NCBI GenBank assembly: GCA_964499575.1
Contig: CAZCLK010000001.1
Span: 62,001 to 126,000, forward strand
Origin: JAAYCT01 sp964499575
GTDB lineage: Bacteria; Bacillota; Clostridia; Saccharofermentanales; Saccharofermentanaceae
DNA: 64,000 bases
Direction: 5' to 3'
The translations under genes and the position numbers were made by a program. Every line of letters starts with the position of its first letter. The first letter of the stretch is position 1. A model generated the notes under the pieces. The model was given only the letters and a program-made list of their open reading frames with translations. It did not search any database and was not told where the DNA came from. Below are positions 16,983 through 25,269 of the stretch, one piece after another.

Positions 16983-18194
16983 TCAATCGTCAAAATGCCC
17001 CGAATACCAAATCGCACCCATTCCGACGCCCTGACGGTACATTTCCGATACAATGGGATCGGCTCCCGCGCAACGGATATCGACAGAGTCCGCATCTTCA
17101 CTCTCCGCTCGTTTAAAAATCCACACCTCATCGGGCGCCATCGCCTCAAGGATGTACGGATTGTGCGTGGAAAATATGATTTGAGAAAACGGATGCCTTA
17201 TCGTATAGTCGCGGAATTCCGCCGACAGCACGTCAACCATGTCGTGGTACAATTCCAGATCCGGAGTTTCCACGCAAATCAGGGGGCGCGGCATGGGGTC
17301 ATTCAAGAGAAGCAGGTAAAGAAAGAGCCGGTTCGGGCTGTCGCGGAAGTCGTCGGGTAATTTATCTTTGACTTTGCCGACCGCCGGGATCTTCTCCTCG
17401 ATCCGGTCCATCAGCCGCTGATAATAGTGAGGGTCCTCTTCTTTCAGATATTGAAGGACATTATTGACATTGGATCCGTCGCTATTCAGGTGTTTGTGGC
17501 CGCCGGGAGCTATCTGCTGTTTCGATCCGTTGTTGATCTTCGGACTGCTGAACCGGCAAAAAAACCAATGCGTGATCTCCCGTTGCAATGCATTCAGCAC
17601 GGCGCACTGAAGGATGTTGCCGTAAGATCTCAAAGCAGAGTGCCCGGAATCCATGATATCGGCATCGATCAGCATTTCCCCGAACATGACTTTACCTTTG
17701 CCTTTTTGAACATCGAGCACGGTAATAAAGTTGTCTTCCTTATTCGGATTGATTCCGTAACGGACTTTCTCGGAGTCATACGAGGGCTTGCCGTACGGAT
17801 CCGGGATCAGGGAAAAGCAATAGGACAGATAGAATTTGTCGGGTAACGCCGGGTTGTGTCCGTTCGACATGATAAACATCAGTTCAAATTCCATCCGGTC
17901 CGCTCCCGCCGACAGGAGTTTCGAAAAACCGGGACGTCCGCGGATGACGGAAGCCTCCGCGCAGCCCTTGGTAACGCAATCGGAAATAAATGAAAGACAA
18001 TCGAAAAATGAACTCTTTCCGGACTGATTCCGACCGATGATCGCGTTAAGGCTGGTCAGAGGAACGACCGGGGATATGCCGGCGGACATCAATTGGCCGT
18101 TTTGAACCCGGCCGGATAAAAAATCCCCGAGAAGCGCTCCCGCGCTGTCGTCGAGGAATAATTTGGCATTTCGGATCCGGATTCCCAACAGCAT
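16983..18194 (-). CDS. AAA (ABC/SMC-like) ATPase partner of the DUF4276 protein
   Basis: 403 residues of the AAA_21/AAA_15 type (OLD- and RecF-like heads). Walker A is intact: AIIGRNQSGKSS (54-61). An H-loop is visible (IIFSTHNP, His344), and the end reads GMGAIWYSGHFDD, a C-terminus often seen in ATPases paired with DUF4276. Two key motifs are degenerate. The signature expected as LSDG reads FRDSPNR (283-289). Walker B reads LICVETPDLELYH (305-317), keeping the glutamate but having valine where aspartate coordinates magnesium. The ATG at 18194 has AAGGAG seven bases upstream. Activity may be regulatory or hydrolysis-poor (inference). Confidence 0.8.
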   Translation of the reverse strand: MLLGIRIRNAKLFLDDSAGALLGDFLSGRVQNGQLMSAGISPVVPLTSLNAIIGRNQSGKSSFFDCLSFISDCVTKGCAEASVIRGRPGFSKLLSAGADRMEFELMFIMSNGHNPALPDKFYLSYCFSLIPDPYGKPSYDSEKVRYGINPNKEDNFITVLDVQKGKGKVMFGEMLIDADIMDSGHSALRSYGNILQCAVLNALQREITHWFFCRFSSPKINNGSKQQIAPGGHKHLNSDGSNVNNVLQYLKEEDPHYYQRLMDRIEEKIPAVGKVKDKLPDDFRDSPNRLFLYLLLLNDPMPRPLICVETPDLELYHDMVDVLSAEFRDYTIRHPFSQIIFSTHNPYILEAMAPDEVWIFKRAESEDADSVDIRCAGADPIVSEMYRQGVGMGAIWYSGHFDD

Positions 18195-18215
18195 CGGGAT
18201 ACTCCTTTGCGCGTT

Positions 18216-18704
18216 CTACTTGAGTTCTTTCTTATTTTTCTGAACCTTGACGAGCATCTCCGTCAACTGGTTCTCGATCTCCGTCAGTCGCTGTCTGGCG
18301 TAATCGGTTGATGCGACGCGGATCTGCCAAGCGGCCTGATTTGCCTGTTCCACGGTCGATTGAGCCATTTCCCTTGCCCGAAGCGTAATCTCATGCTCAT
18401 CGACCATGATCGCGGAACGCTGCTCCGTCTCACGCAATATACTTTCCGCCTTCTGGCGGGCACTGGCGACAATCTGGCGGTTCTGCTCGACAATCCAACG
18501 CGCCTGACGAACCTCCTCGGGTAAATTCTCCCGGATCTGATTGATCCAATAGAGAACATCCTGCCGGTCTACGACACAGTTGTCCGAAAAAGGAAGCCCC
18601 TTGGCTTGAGTAACCGTTTCCTGAAGCTGATCGAGCAATTCAAACAAATCCGTCTCGCTGGATCGATTGGAACGGACATTGTCCTGCGCTCCATACTCCT
18701 CCAT
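18216..18704 (-). CDS. Coiled-coil protein of the coaD neighbourhood
   Basis: 162 residues, almost entirely charged and helical, with a long predicted coiled coil (about 60-160; RWIVEQNRQIVASARQKAES, then QRLTEIENQLTEMLVKVQK). In Clostridia a similar gene sits beside coaD and rsmD and is often labelled ATPase or V-type subunit-like. No nucleotide-binding motif is visible here, so that label is not supported. No signal peptide or membrane segment. The ATG at 18704 shares one base with the coaD stop (TGATG), indicating coupling. A structural role resembling DivIVA-like scaffolds is a guess. Confidence 0.75.
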   Translation of the reverse strand: MEEYGAQDNVRSNRSSETDLFELLDQLQETVTQAKGLPFSDNCVVDRQDVLYWINQIRENLPEEVRQARWIVEQNRQIVASARQKAESILRETEQRSAIMVDEHEITLRAREMAQSTVEQANQAAWQIRVASTDYARQRLTEIENQLTEMLVKVQKNKKELK

Positions 18705-19198
18705 CAATTCTCCGCCTTCCTTTCAATGATCTTGGACTGTACAAAATCGACAATCTTCGGATTCACCATTTTCGAAATGTCTCCGCCGAAAAGGGCAACT
18801 TCTTTGATTGTAGATGAACTGATATATACCATATCCGTACTGCACGGGAGAAGAATCAGGTCATATTCCGGGAGAAGGAGTTTGTTGACGGCCGCCATTT
18901 CCGCTTCGATGCGATAATCCGACTCGCCCCGCAGACCGCGAACTACGGCGGAAGCTCCGAGTTTACTGTACAGATCCACCAGAAGCCCTTCAAACATGAT
19001 CACTTCGACGCCGTCGATTCCCGAAAGACACATCTTGGCCATGGAAACGCGTTCTTCGGTCGTAAATGCGGGCGCTTTGCCGGGGTTGCTCAAAACAGCC
19101 ACCACCAGACGGTCACAAAGAGCGGCTGCCCTCCGCGCGATGTCCTGATGCCCCAGAGAAAAGGGATCGAAGCTTCCGGGGAACAAAAAGGTCTTCAC
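18704..19198 (-). CDS. coaD: Phosphopantetheine adenylyltransferase
   Basis: Fourth step of coenzyme A synthesis: phosphopantetheine plus ATP gives dephospho-CoA. The nucleotidyltransferase motif reads PGSFDPFSLGHQDI, with VVRGLR and the C-terminal ISSSTIKE loop. The 164-residue length is standard. The start is a GTG at 19198 with GGGGG seven bases upstream. It lies 20 bp after rsmD, the classic rsmD-coaD pair. Confidence 0.96.
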   Translation of the reverse strand: MKTFLFPGSFDPFSLGHQDIARRAAALCDRLVVAVLSNPGKAPAFTTEERVSMAKMCLSGIDGVEVIMFEGLLVDLYSKLGASAVVRGLRGESDYRIEAEMAAVNKLLLPEYDLILLPCSTDMVYISSSTIKEVALFGGDISKMVNPKIVDFVQSKIIERKAEN

Positions 19199-19218
19199 GA
19201 TATAACCCCCAAATCATC

Positions 19219-19776
19219 CTATCTGTTATAAAATGTTAACAGAGTCGTTCCGTACTTACAACATCGGATCAATGTCAAGTTGATTACATTTCCCTCGAAG
19301 GTTGTATCGGCGGAATGCTCGATGATCAGCACGCCTCCTTCATTCAGAAGATCGTTTCCGGCGATCAGTTCAGTCGTTTTTTTGAACGCCGATGCGGCTT
19401 CCGCATAGGGCGGATCCATAAAAATGATATCAAAACGCCTGTTTGAGTCCGCTAATTTTTTAATAGCGGAGTATACGTCCGAGATGACGATTTCGGTCTG
19501 CTCTTCGGCATGAAGTCTCTCGATATTGCTTTGAATGACGGCCGCGACGTTTCTACTGTGCTCGACCATGACCACCTCCGATGCGCCCCGGCTCAGTGCC
19601 TCAAGTCCGATTTGACCGCTTCCCGCAAACAAGTCCAGAAAGCGCGCGCCCGGAATGCGCATCTGAAGGATCGAGAAAAGCGCTTCCTTGACCTTATCCG
19701 ACGTCGGACGTGTTTTTTCGCCCTTCGGCGCGATTAAATGCGTGCCTTTATATTTTCCCGATACAACTCTGGGCAT
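19219..19776 (-). CDS. rsmD: 16S rRNA m2G966 methyltransferase RsmD
   Basis: SAM-dependent methyltransferase modifying G966 of 16S rRNA. Family signs are the N-terminal RVVSGKYKGTHL, the SAM loop FLDLFAGSGQIGLEALSRG and the catalytic MDPPYA. 185 residues is normal. The ATG has GAGGAG seven bases upstream. It lies between recG (38 bp upstream) and coaD. Confidence 0.95.
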   Translation of the reverse strand: MPRVVSGKYKGTHLIAPKGEKTRPTSDKVKEALFSILQMRIPGARFLDLFAGSGQIGLEALSRGASEVVMVEHSRNVAAVIQSNIERLHAEEQTEIVISDVYSAIKKLADSNRRFDIIFMDPPYAEAASAFKKTTELIAGNDLLNEGGVLIIEHSADTTFEGNVINLTLIRCCKYGTTLLTFYNR

Positions 19777-19814
19777 TTCAATTCTCCTCGTACATCAAAT
19801 CTTTTATCCGATCA

Positions 19815-21923
19815 TTATAACGGCGGCCGATCCATCTCCAAACCGAAGCGACGGCGGAACGCGTCGAAAAGCCTCGCGGATTCGGTTTGGGTCAAGCCGC
19901 CCTCCTCTTTGAAAAGTTCGTCGACCGTTTGTGCGATGTGCGCCAAAAGACCTGCGTCCCGATACAGATTGGCAATGCGCAAGGCAGGCAGACCGTGCTG
20001 TCTCGTTCCGAAAAAGTCTCCCGGACCTCTCAGTTCAAGATCTTTTTCCGCGAGGACGAATCCGTCGGTCGTTGAACACACTGTCTTCAGCCGCTTGACG
20101 GCAAGCTCCTCCTCGCTGTCCGATTTAAGTATACACACTGAACGGTACGGTCCGCGACCGATCCTGCCGCGGAGCTGGTGAAGTGTCGCCAATCCGAAAC
20201 GCTCGGCGTTCTCGATGACCATCAGCGAAGCGTTGGGATTATCGACACCGACCTCAACCACCGTGGTCGAAACCAGAAGGTTTACGCTCCCGTCGGCGAA
20301 TCCGAGCATCACCTCATCCTTTTTGCCGGAGGACATCCCTCCGTGCAACAGTCCGACATTATACCCGCGAAACACGTCCCTTTGAAAAAACTCGTACTGC
20401 TCGATGACGGAAAGAATCTCCGCATCCGGATCCTCTCCGGGATCGATCTGCGGACAGACATAGTAGACCTGACGCCCTTCATCCATCTGCCTTTTCATGA
20501 TACCGAAGATCCGCTCATCCTCCGCGGAGGTCGCCCTGTAGGTCTCGATCGGCATCCTCCCGGCAGGGACGGATCGGATCACCGATATATCGAGATCTCC
20601 GTACAGGATCATCGCAAGGGTCCTCGGTATCGGTGTCGCCGACATGACCAGTGTATGAAGATCTCTTTGCGGTCCGGCCGTAAGCGCGCCCCTCTGGCGG
20701 ACGCCGAATCGATGCTGTTCATCGGTAATGAGGAGAGCAAGCGAGTGATACGCGTTCTTTTCAGACAAGACAGCGTGCGTTCCGATGAGGATTTTGGTCT
20801 CCCCGTTCAGAAGCCGCGCGCGGATTTTTTTCTTGTCCGCCTCTTTGGTACTGCCAAGCATGAGATCCGCACGAATCCCGACGTCCGAAAAGAGTTCACC
20901 TAAATTTTTAAAGTGTTGAGCGGCCAAAACCGATGTGGGCGCCATGAAAATGCTTTGATGGCCGCAGACGGCCGCAAGGCACATAGCGGCCGCCGCAACG
21001 GCGGTTTTACCCGAGCCGACGTCACCCTGGACCAGCCGGTTCATCGGGTGGTGACCGGACATGTCCGAAGCGATTTCGCGGATCACCCGATTCTGATCGT
21101 CGGTCAGCCGGAAAGGAAAGCCCCGGATAAATCGTTGAAACACATCCTTCGCTGCGCCGTCCGGCCGAATTGACGGAGCACTCCCGGAAAAAGCCCTCTG
21201 TTTTTTGATTGACTTCAGGCCGCCGATAATCAGGAATAATTCTTCGAAAATGAGTCGTTTCCCGGCTTCCTTTGTCTCGGATTCCGAATCCGGAAAGTGG
21301 ATTTTCTCGTATGCATACGGTGCGGAGCAGAGTTTCTCAACCTTTCGGACAGAATCGGGGATCGGTTCCGGAAGCTCCGGCAGGACCCGCGGAAGTATGT
21401 TCTCCATCAACGTCCGCACATGATTCTGTGTCAGCCCTTTGGTCATCGGATAAATCGGCCGGATGCCCATAGAGTCCTCTGCGGATTCCCGGCGGAACAT
21501 CGGGTTGATGACCTCGAAAACCTTACCGTCGCGCTTGATGCGCCCGCGAAAGAGATATGCCTCGCCCTTTTCGAGTTTGCTCCGGTAATACGGTTGATTG
21601 AACCAGACCGCCTTGATGATGCCCGACTCGTCTTCCAGGATCGTTTGAAGGACGGAGAATCGGCCTTTTCGAAATAACGGCGGGGTTTGCCGGACGATTG
21701 CGCGAAAAGAAGCGTCCGTTCCGTCGGTCAGTTCAGCGATCAAAGTCCTGTGCGTCCAGTCCTCGTAGTCCTTCGGGAAGAGTGAGATCAAATCATATAC
21801 GCGGTAAACACCCAGACGCCGGAGCATCTCCAGCCTCTTCGGCGGTATGCTCAGGCACTTTTCGACCGGGGTCTCCAAAAGTCCGACCGGACTGCTTTGA
21901 CAATCATCACGGTCGTTTGGCAT
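19815..21923 (-). CDS. recG: ATP-dependent DNA helicase RecG
   Basis: Branch-migration helicase that remodels stalled forks and Holliday junctions. The N-terminal wedge/OB domain (about 1-260) is followed by superfamily 2 motifs: Walker A QGDVGSGKTAVA near residue 298, DEQH box ITDEQHRFG near 398, SATPIPRTLAM, and motif VI QLRGRIGRG. The open frame extends to 22049, but the ATG at 21923 has GAGG nine bases upstream and gives the usual length (702). It overlaps the end of nth by 17 bp. Confidence 0.96.
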   Translation of the reverse strand: MPNDRDDCQSSPVGLLETPVEKCLSIPPKRLEMLRRLGVYRVYDLISLFPKDYEDWTHRTLIAELTDGTDASFRAIVRQTPPLFRKGRFSVLQTILEDESGIIKAVWFNQPYYRSKLEKGEAYLFRGRIKRDGKVFEVINPMFRRESAEDSMGIRPIYPMTKGLTQNHVRTLMENILPRVLPELPEPIPDSVRKVEKLCSAPYAYEKIHFPDSESETKEAGKRLIFEELFLIIGGLKSIKKQRAFSGSAPSIRPDGAAKDVFQRFIRGFPFRLTDDQNRVIREIASDMSGHHPMNRLVQGDVGSGKTAVAAAAMCLAAVCGHQSIFMAPTSVLAAQHFKNLGELFSDVGIRADLMLGSTKEADKKKIRARLLNGETKILIGTHAVLSEKNAYHSLALLITDEQHRFGVRQRGALTAGPQRDLHTLVMSATPIPRTLAMILYGDLDISVIRSVPAGRMPIETYRATSAEDERIFGIMKRQMDEGRQVYYVCPQIDPGEDPDAEILSVIEQYEFFQRDVFRGYNVGLLHGGMSSGKKDEVMLGFADGSVNLLVSTTVVEVGVDNPNASLMVIENAERFGLATLHQLRGRIGRGPYRSVCILKSDSEEELAVKRLKTVCSTTDGFVLAEKDLELRGPGDFFGTRQHGLPALRIANLYRDAGLLAHIAQTVDELFKEEGGLTQTESARLFDAFRRRFGLEMDRPPL

Positions 21924-22542
21924 AACTGCAAACCTCACGGAGCAAACAGACTTCACACAACGGCTTGCGCGCGGCGCAGACCGACCGTCCGTGCGCAACG
22001 AATCTGTGTCCCAGTGTAATCCATTTGTCTTCGGGAATGCAAGCCGCAAGATCCTTTTCGACCTTCAAAGGTTGGTCGGAGTCGGTGAGTCCGAGGCGCT
22101 TCGCCACCCGCGTGCAATGCGTGTCCACGACAATTCCGGGGATTTTGAAAAGCTCGCCGCGTATGAGGTTGGCGACTTTCCTCCCGACGCCCGGCAAGCG
22201 CTCCAGGTCCGCGCTTTCAGACGGGATCCGGCCGTTGTAATCCGCAAGAAGGATCGCCGAAGCGGCTTTTAGTGCTCTCGATTTTGCCCGGTAAAGGCCG
22301 CAACTTTTAATGTCCTCGCCCAACTCTAAGATTTCTGCGTCGGCGAATTCGCGCATGCCCGGATACTTATCGAAAAGCGTCGCCGTAAGCAGGTTCACAC
22401 GCCTGTCCGTGCATTGCGCCGAAAGGATGCTCCGAACGAGAAAGTGAAAAGGATCCCCGTCGAAATCGAGAGAGCAAGCCGCATCCGGGTAGAGTTTTTC
22501 GAGTTTTTCCAGAATGACCTGTACCTTTTCGGATATAATCAC
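21907..22542 (-). CDS. nth: Endonuclease III
   Basis: DNA glycosylase/AP lyase for oxidised pyrimidines. The helix-hairpin-helix LPGVGRKVANLI carries the catalytic Lys122; Asp140 lies in VVDTHCTRV. The iron-sulphur loop has Cys189, Cys196, Cys199 and Cys205. 211 residues is usual. The start is a GTG at 22542 directly after the histidine-kinase stop codon, with AAGGA eight bases upstream. It appears to be part of the ftsZ-to-recG transcript. Confidence 0.96.
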   Translation of the reverse strand: MIISEKVQVILEKLEKLYPDAACSLDFDGDPFHFLVRSILSAQCTDRRVNLLTATLFDKYPGMREFADAEILELGEDIKSCGLYRAKSRALKAASAILLADYNGRIPSESADLERLPGVGRKVANLIRGELFKIPGIVVDTHCTRVAKRLGLTDSDQPLKVEKDLAACIPEDKWITLGHRFVAHGRSVCAARKPLCEVCLLREVCSYAKRP

Positions 22543-24054
22543 TCAATCGATCCTTTCGGTCGGACTGGTGAGGGTAAAAACGAATTTTGCTCCGCCCCAG
22601 TCTTTGCTGTCCTCGACACGAATCCCTTGTCCGTGGGCGACAAGAATCTCTTTGCATATAAATAAACCCAGCCCGGATCCGGCATCGGTTCTTGACGGAT
22701 CGATCTTATAAAAACTGTCAAATATACGGGTCCTCTGGTCGGACGGGATGCCCGGTCCGGAATCTTCGACGATCACGGTGATTTGGTTGTCCTTGGCCTC
22801 AAAATACGTAGTGATCGCGATCGTTCCGTCTTCCGGGGAAAACTTCATTGCGTTGGTCAGCAGATTGTATAAAACTCTCATAATGGCTTGGCGATTTCCG
22901 AACGCAGTCAGTTCACCTTTGTCGTTTTCGAAAAGTTCCAACTGAACACCGAGATTTTTGGCCGAGAGTTGATTTTCCAAGTTGGAAAGTGTATCGCGGA
23001 TCAAATGATTGATATCAAAAGGCTCCATATTCTCAATGTCCACGTGCGCAAGAGACGTCGCCTCCGTCATCGTATCGGTTAAGAGTTGGATGCGTTCGAC
23101 CTCCGCCTTGACGATCTTCATGTACTTGTCGACTTTATCCGGCGGGATTGTTCCGTCCATGATCGCCGAAATGAATCCGTTAACGGAAGTTAAAGGAGTT
23201 CTCAAGTCATGCGCGATACTGGATATGAAGACCCGTCGGTCCCCCTCCTGGCGCTCAAGCCGCTCGATCATATCGTTAACGGCGGTAATCATCATCCCCA
23301 ACTCATCCACAATCAGGTATTGGAAGGGTGAATCCCGCTCCAACTCCGAATACTCGATCCTTGCGGACAAATCGCCTTGAGTGACTTGTCGGGCCACATC
23401 GGAAAGCAGTCGGATCGGCTTAACGATGGCGCGCGTCATCAGAGTAAACAGAATCAAAGCGATCGCGAAGGAAATCCCGATCGGCAGTGCCAAAACATTG
23501 GCCAACATCGACATGGTTTGTTGATCGACGTTGATTGACGAGTGGACCATCAGATATTGCCCGGCTGTATTAAGCGGGTATGAAGCGGAGATCCAATCAT
23601 TCCGCGAGTCCGAAAACAGACCGCTCGCACGCGTGTTTTGAACGCCGCCCTGGGATCCGAGAAACGTCGACATGTGTTGTTCGGGGATATAAAATTCCCC
23701 GCCCTGCTGGTCAAGCTGGGCGATTACCTCGTTCGGAATACCCGATGCGTATATCAGTTGTCCGCTTTTGTCCACGATCCAAATCGAGCATCCGAGCGAC
23801 CACCCGATGATCAGATCTTCTTCGTTCTTGGTAAGGACAAGGGGCTCGTTTTCGTTTTCGGGCATGATCGAGCGCAGATGAGCGGAAATATAGCGCGCGT
23901 TATTATAGACCTCTTTCGATTTATCGGCGAGAAATGAATTGGATGTACGTTGATAATAAACAAAACTCAAGACACCGAAAACCAACACCGTGGTGAGTGT
24001 CAACGAGAGGATCGTCTTAATATAAACCGAACTGCTCTTGTATTTATCCGCCAT
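22543..24054 (-). CDS. Sensor histidine kinase (PhoR-like)
   Basis: 503-residue membrane kinase partnering the response regulator 28 bp upstream. Two membrane segments (about 13-34 and 186-207) flank an extracytoplasmic sensor of about 150 residues. A HAMP linker, the H-box FISSIAHDLRTPLTSV (His282), the N-box (Asn401 in LYNLLTNAMKFSP) and G-boxes (EDSGPGIP, GSGLGLFICKE) complete a canonical kinase. The signal is not predictable. The gene ends where nth begins. Its placement after ftsZ and nrdR suggests a growth- or envelope-related circuit, which is inference. Confidence 0.93.
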   Translation of the reverse strand: MADKYKSSSVYIKTILSLTLTTVLVFGVLSFVYYQRTSNSFLADKSKEVYNNARYISAHLRSIMPENENEPLVLTKNEEDLIIGWSLGCSIWIVDKSGQLIYASGIPNEVIAQLDQQGGEFYIPEQHMSTFLGSQGGVQNTRASGLFSDSRNDWISASYPLNTAGQYLMVHSSINVDQQTMSMLANVLALPIGISFAIALILFTLMTRAIVKPIRLLSDVARQVTQGDLSARIEYSELERDSPFQYLIVDELGMMITAVNDMIERLERQEGDRRVFISSIAHDLRTPLTSVNGFISAIMDGTIPPDKVDKYMKIVKAEVERIQLLTDTMTEATSLAHVDIENMEPFDINHLIRDTLSNLENQLSAKNLGVQLELFENDKGELTAFGNRQAIMRVLYNLLTNAMKFSPEDGTIAITTYFEAKDNQITVIVEDSGPGIPSDQRTRIFDSFYKIDPSRTDAGSGLGLFICKEILVAHGQGIRVEDSKDWGGAKFVFTLTSPTERID

Positions 24055-24082
24055 GAATGGAACGCTCCCCCCTGCAATTCAT

Positions 24083-24802
24083 TTACAAGGGTGACGATTC
24101 GAATTTATAGCCGACGCCCCACACCGTCTTGATTTGCCAGTTTACATCTCTTCTGGGATCCTCAATCTTCTCCCGGATTCGTTTTACGTGCACGTCGACC
24201 GTTCGGGATTCGCCGTAAAAATCGTAGCCCCAAACATTCTCGAGCAGTTGCTCGCGCGTGAACACCCGGTTCGGATGCGAAGCGAGAAAGAACAGCAATT
24301 CGAGTTCCTTGGGCGGCATCTCGATTTCCTGATCCTCAACAAGAACGACATACCTGGCTTTATCCACGACAAGACCTTTGTACTGAACCAACTCCCCGGG
24401 CTCCAACGGTTCCTGTTGCGGGGCCGGAGCTTCTTCCTTCTTCTCGGTACGACGAAGGACCGCTTTGACACGGGCAAGCAATTCCTTGGGCTCGAAAGGC
24501 TTTTGAACGTAATCGTCCGCACCCAATTCCAGTCCGACGACTTTGTCGAGCGTGTCCGTGCGGGCGGTTAACATGATGATCGGCACATCCGAAGTTTTTC
24601 GGATTTCCCTGCAGATATCGTAGCCGTCCTTTCCGGGAAGCATCAGGTCCAGCACAACAAGGTCCGGTTCCGAAGCCAAAAAAGTATCGACGGCGCGCGC
24701 ACCCGAGAGACAGCTGATCACGGCAAAACCGTCCTTATCGAAATACAGGCGGAGAACTTCAACGATATTGGGATCATCATCAACAACCAGAACCTTTTTC
24801 AT
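24083..24802 (-). CDS. OmpR/PhoB-family response regulator
   Basis: 239-residue DNA-binding regulator. The receiver domain has the acidic pair Asp8-Asp9, phosphorylation site Asp52 (LVVLDLMLPG), Thr79 and Lys101 (YVQKPF). An unusually long Glu/Pro-rich linker (EEAPAPQQEPLEPGE) leads to a winged helix ending TVDVHVKRIREKIEDP. The start is the ATG at 24802 preceded by GAGGT; an upstream in-frame GTG at 24814 overlaps the nrdR stop. It is cotranscribed with the kinase that follows. No target site was identified. Confidence 0.93.
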   Translation of the reverse strand: MKKVLVVDDDPNIVEVLRLYFDKDGFAVISCLSGARAVDTFLASEPDLVVLDLMLPGKDGYDICREIRKTSDVPIIMLTARTDTLDKVVGLELGADDYVQKPFEPKELLARVKAVLRRTEKKEEAPAPQQEPLEPGELVQYKGLVVDKARYVVLVEDQEIEMPPKELELLFFLASHPNRVFTREQLLENVWGYDFYGESRTVDVHVKRIREKIEDPRRDVNWQIKTVWGVGYKFESSPL

Positions 24803-24810
24803 CTTCCACC

Positions 24811-25266
24811 TCACCTCTTGCTCAGCATTTCATTCAATTCCTCAAGAAAAGAATGTACGTCTTTGAACTGTCTGTACACGGATGCAAATCGAACATAGGC
24901 CACTTCGTCAATATCCTTGAGCTTGGACATAACCAGTTCGCCGATATCCCGGGAAGAAATCTCCCGGTTGACCGATCCCTGAATCTGCCCCTCGACATAA
25001 GTCAGAACATCCCTCAACTGATCCGTTGAAACCGGGCGCTTCTCACAGGCCTTCAGAAGCCCGCTCAAAATCTTATCCGGATCAAAAGGCTCCCGGGAGC
25101 CGTCCTTTTTGATGACCAGAAGCGGCAGAGACTCAACCTTTTCATAGGTCGTGAATCGCGAATTGCACTGGATGCATTCCCGACGCCTCCGGATCGCCGC
25201 TCCGTCCTCGGCGGGCCTGGAATCGATGACCCGGTCTTCGTCATGACCGCAAAAAGGACACTTCAT
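24811..25266 (-). CDS. nrdR: Transcriptional repressor NrdR
   Basis: Zinc-finger/ATP-cone repressor of ribonucleotide reductase genes that senses dATP/ATP. The zinc ribbon MKCPFCGHDE...CIQCNSRF (Cys3, Cys6 and the second pair) and the ATP cone starting VIKKDGSREPFDPDKI are complete. 151 residues is standard. It starts 3 bp after ftsZ, so it rides on division-gene transcription. No nrd gene or NrdR box pair was seen in this window. Confidence 0.96.
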   Translation of the reverse strand: MKCPFCGHDEDRVIDSRPAEDGAAIRRRRECIQCNSRFTTYEKVESLPLLVIKKDGSREPFDPDKILSGLLKACEKRPVSTDQLRDVLTYVEGQIQGSVNREISSRDIGELVMSKLKDIDEVAYVRFASVYRQFKDVHSFLEELNEMLSKR

Positions 25267-25269
25267 CGC

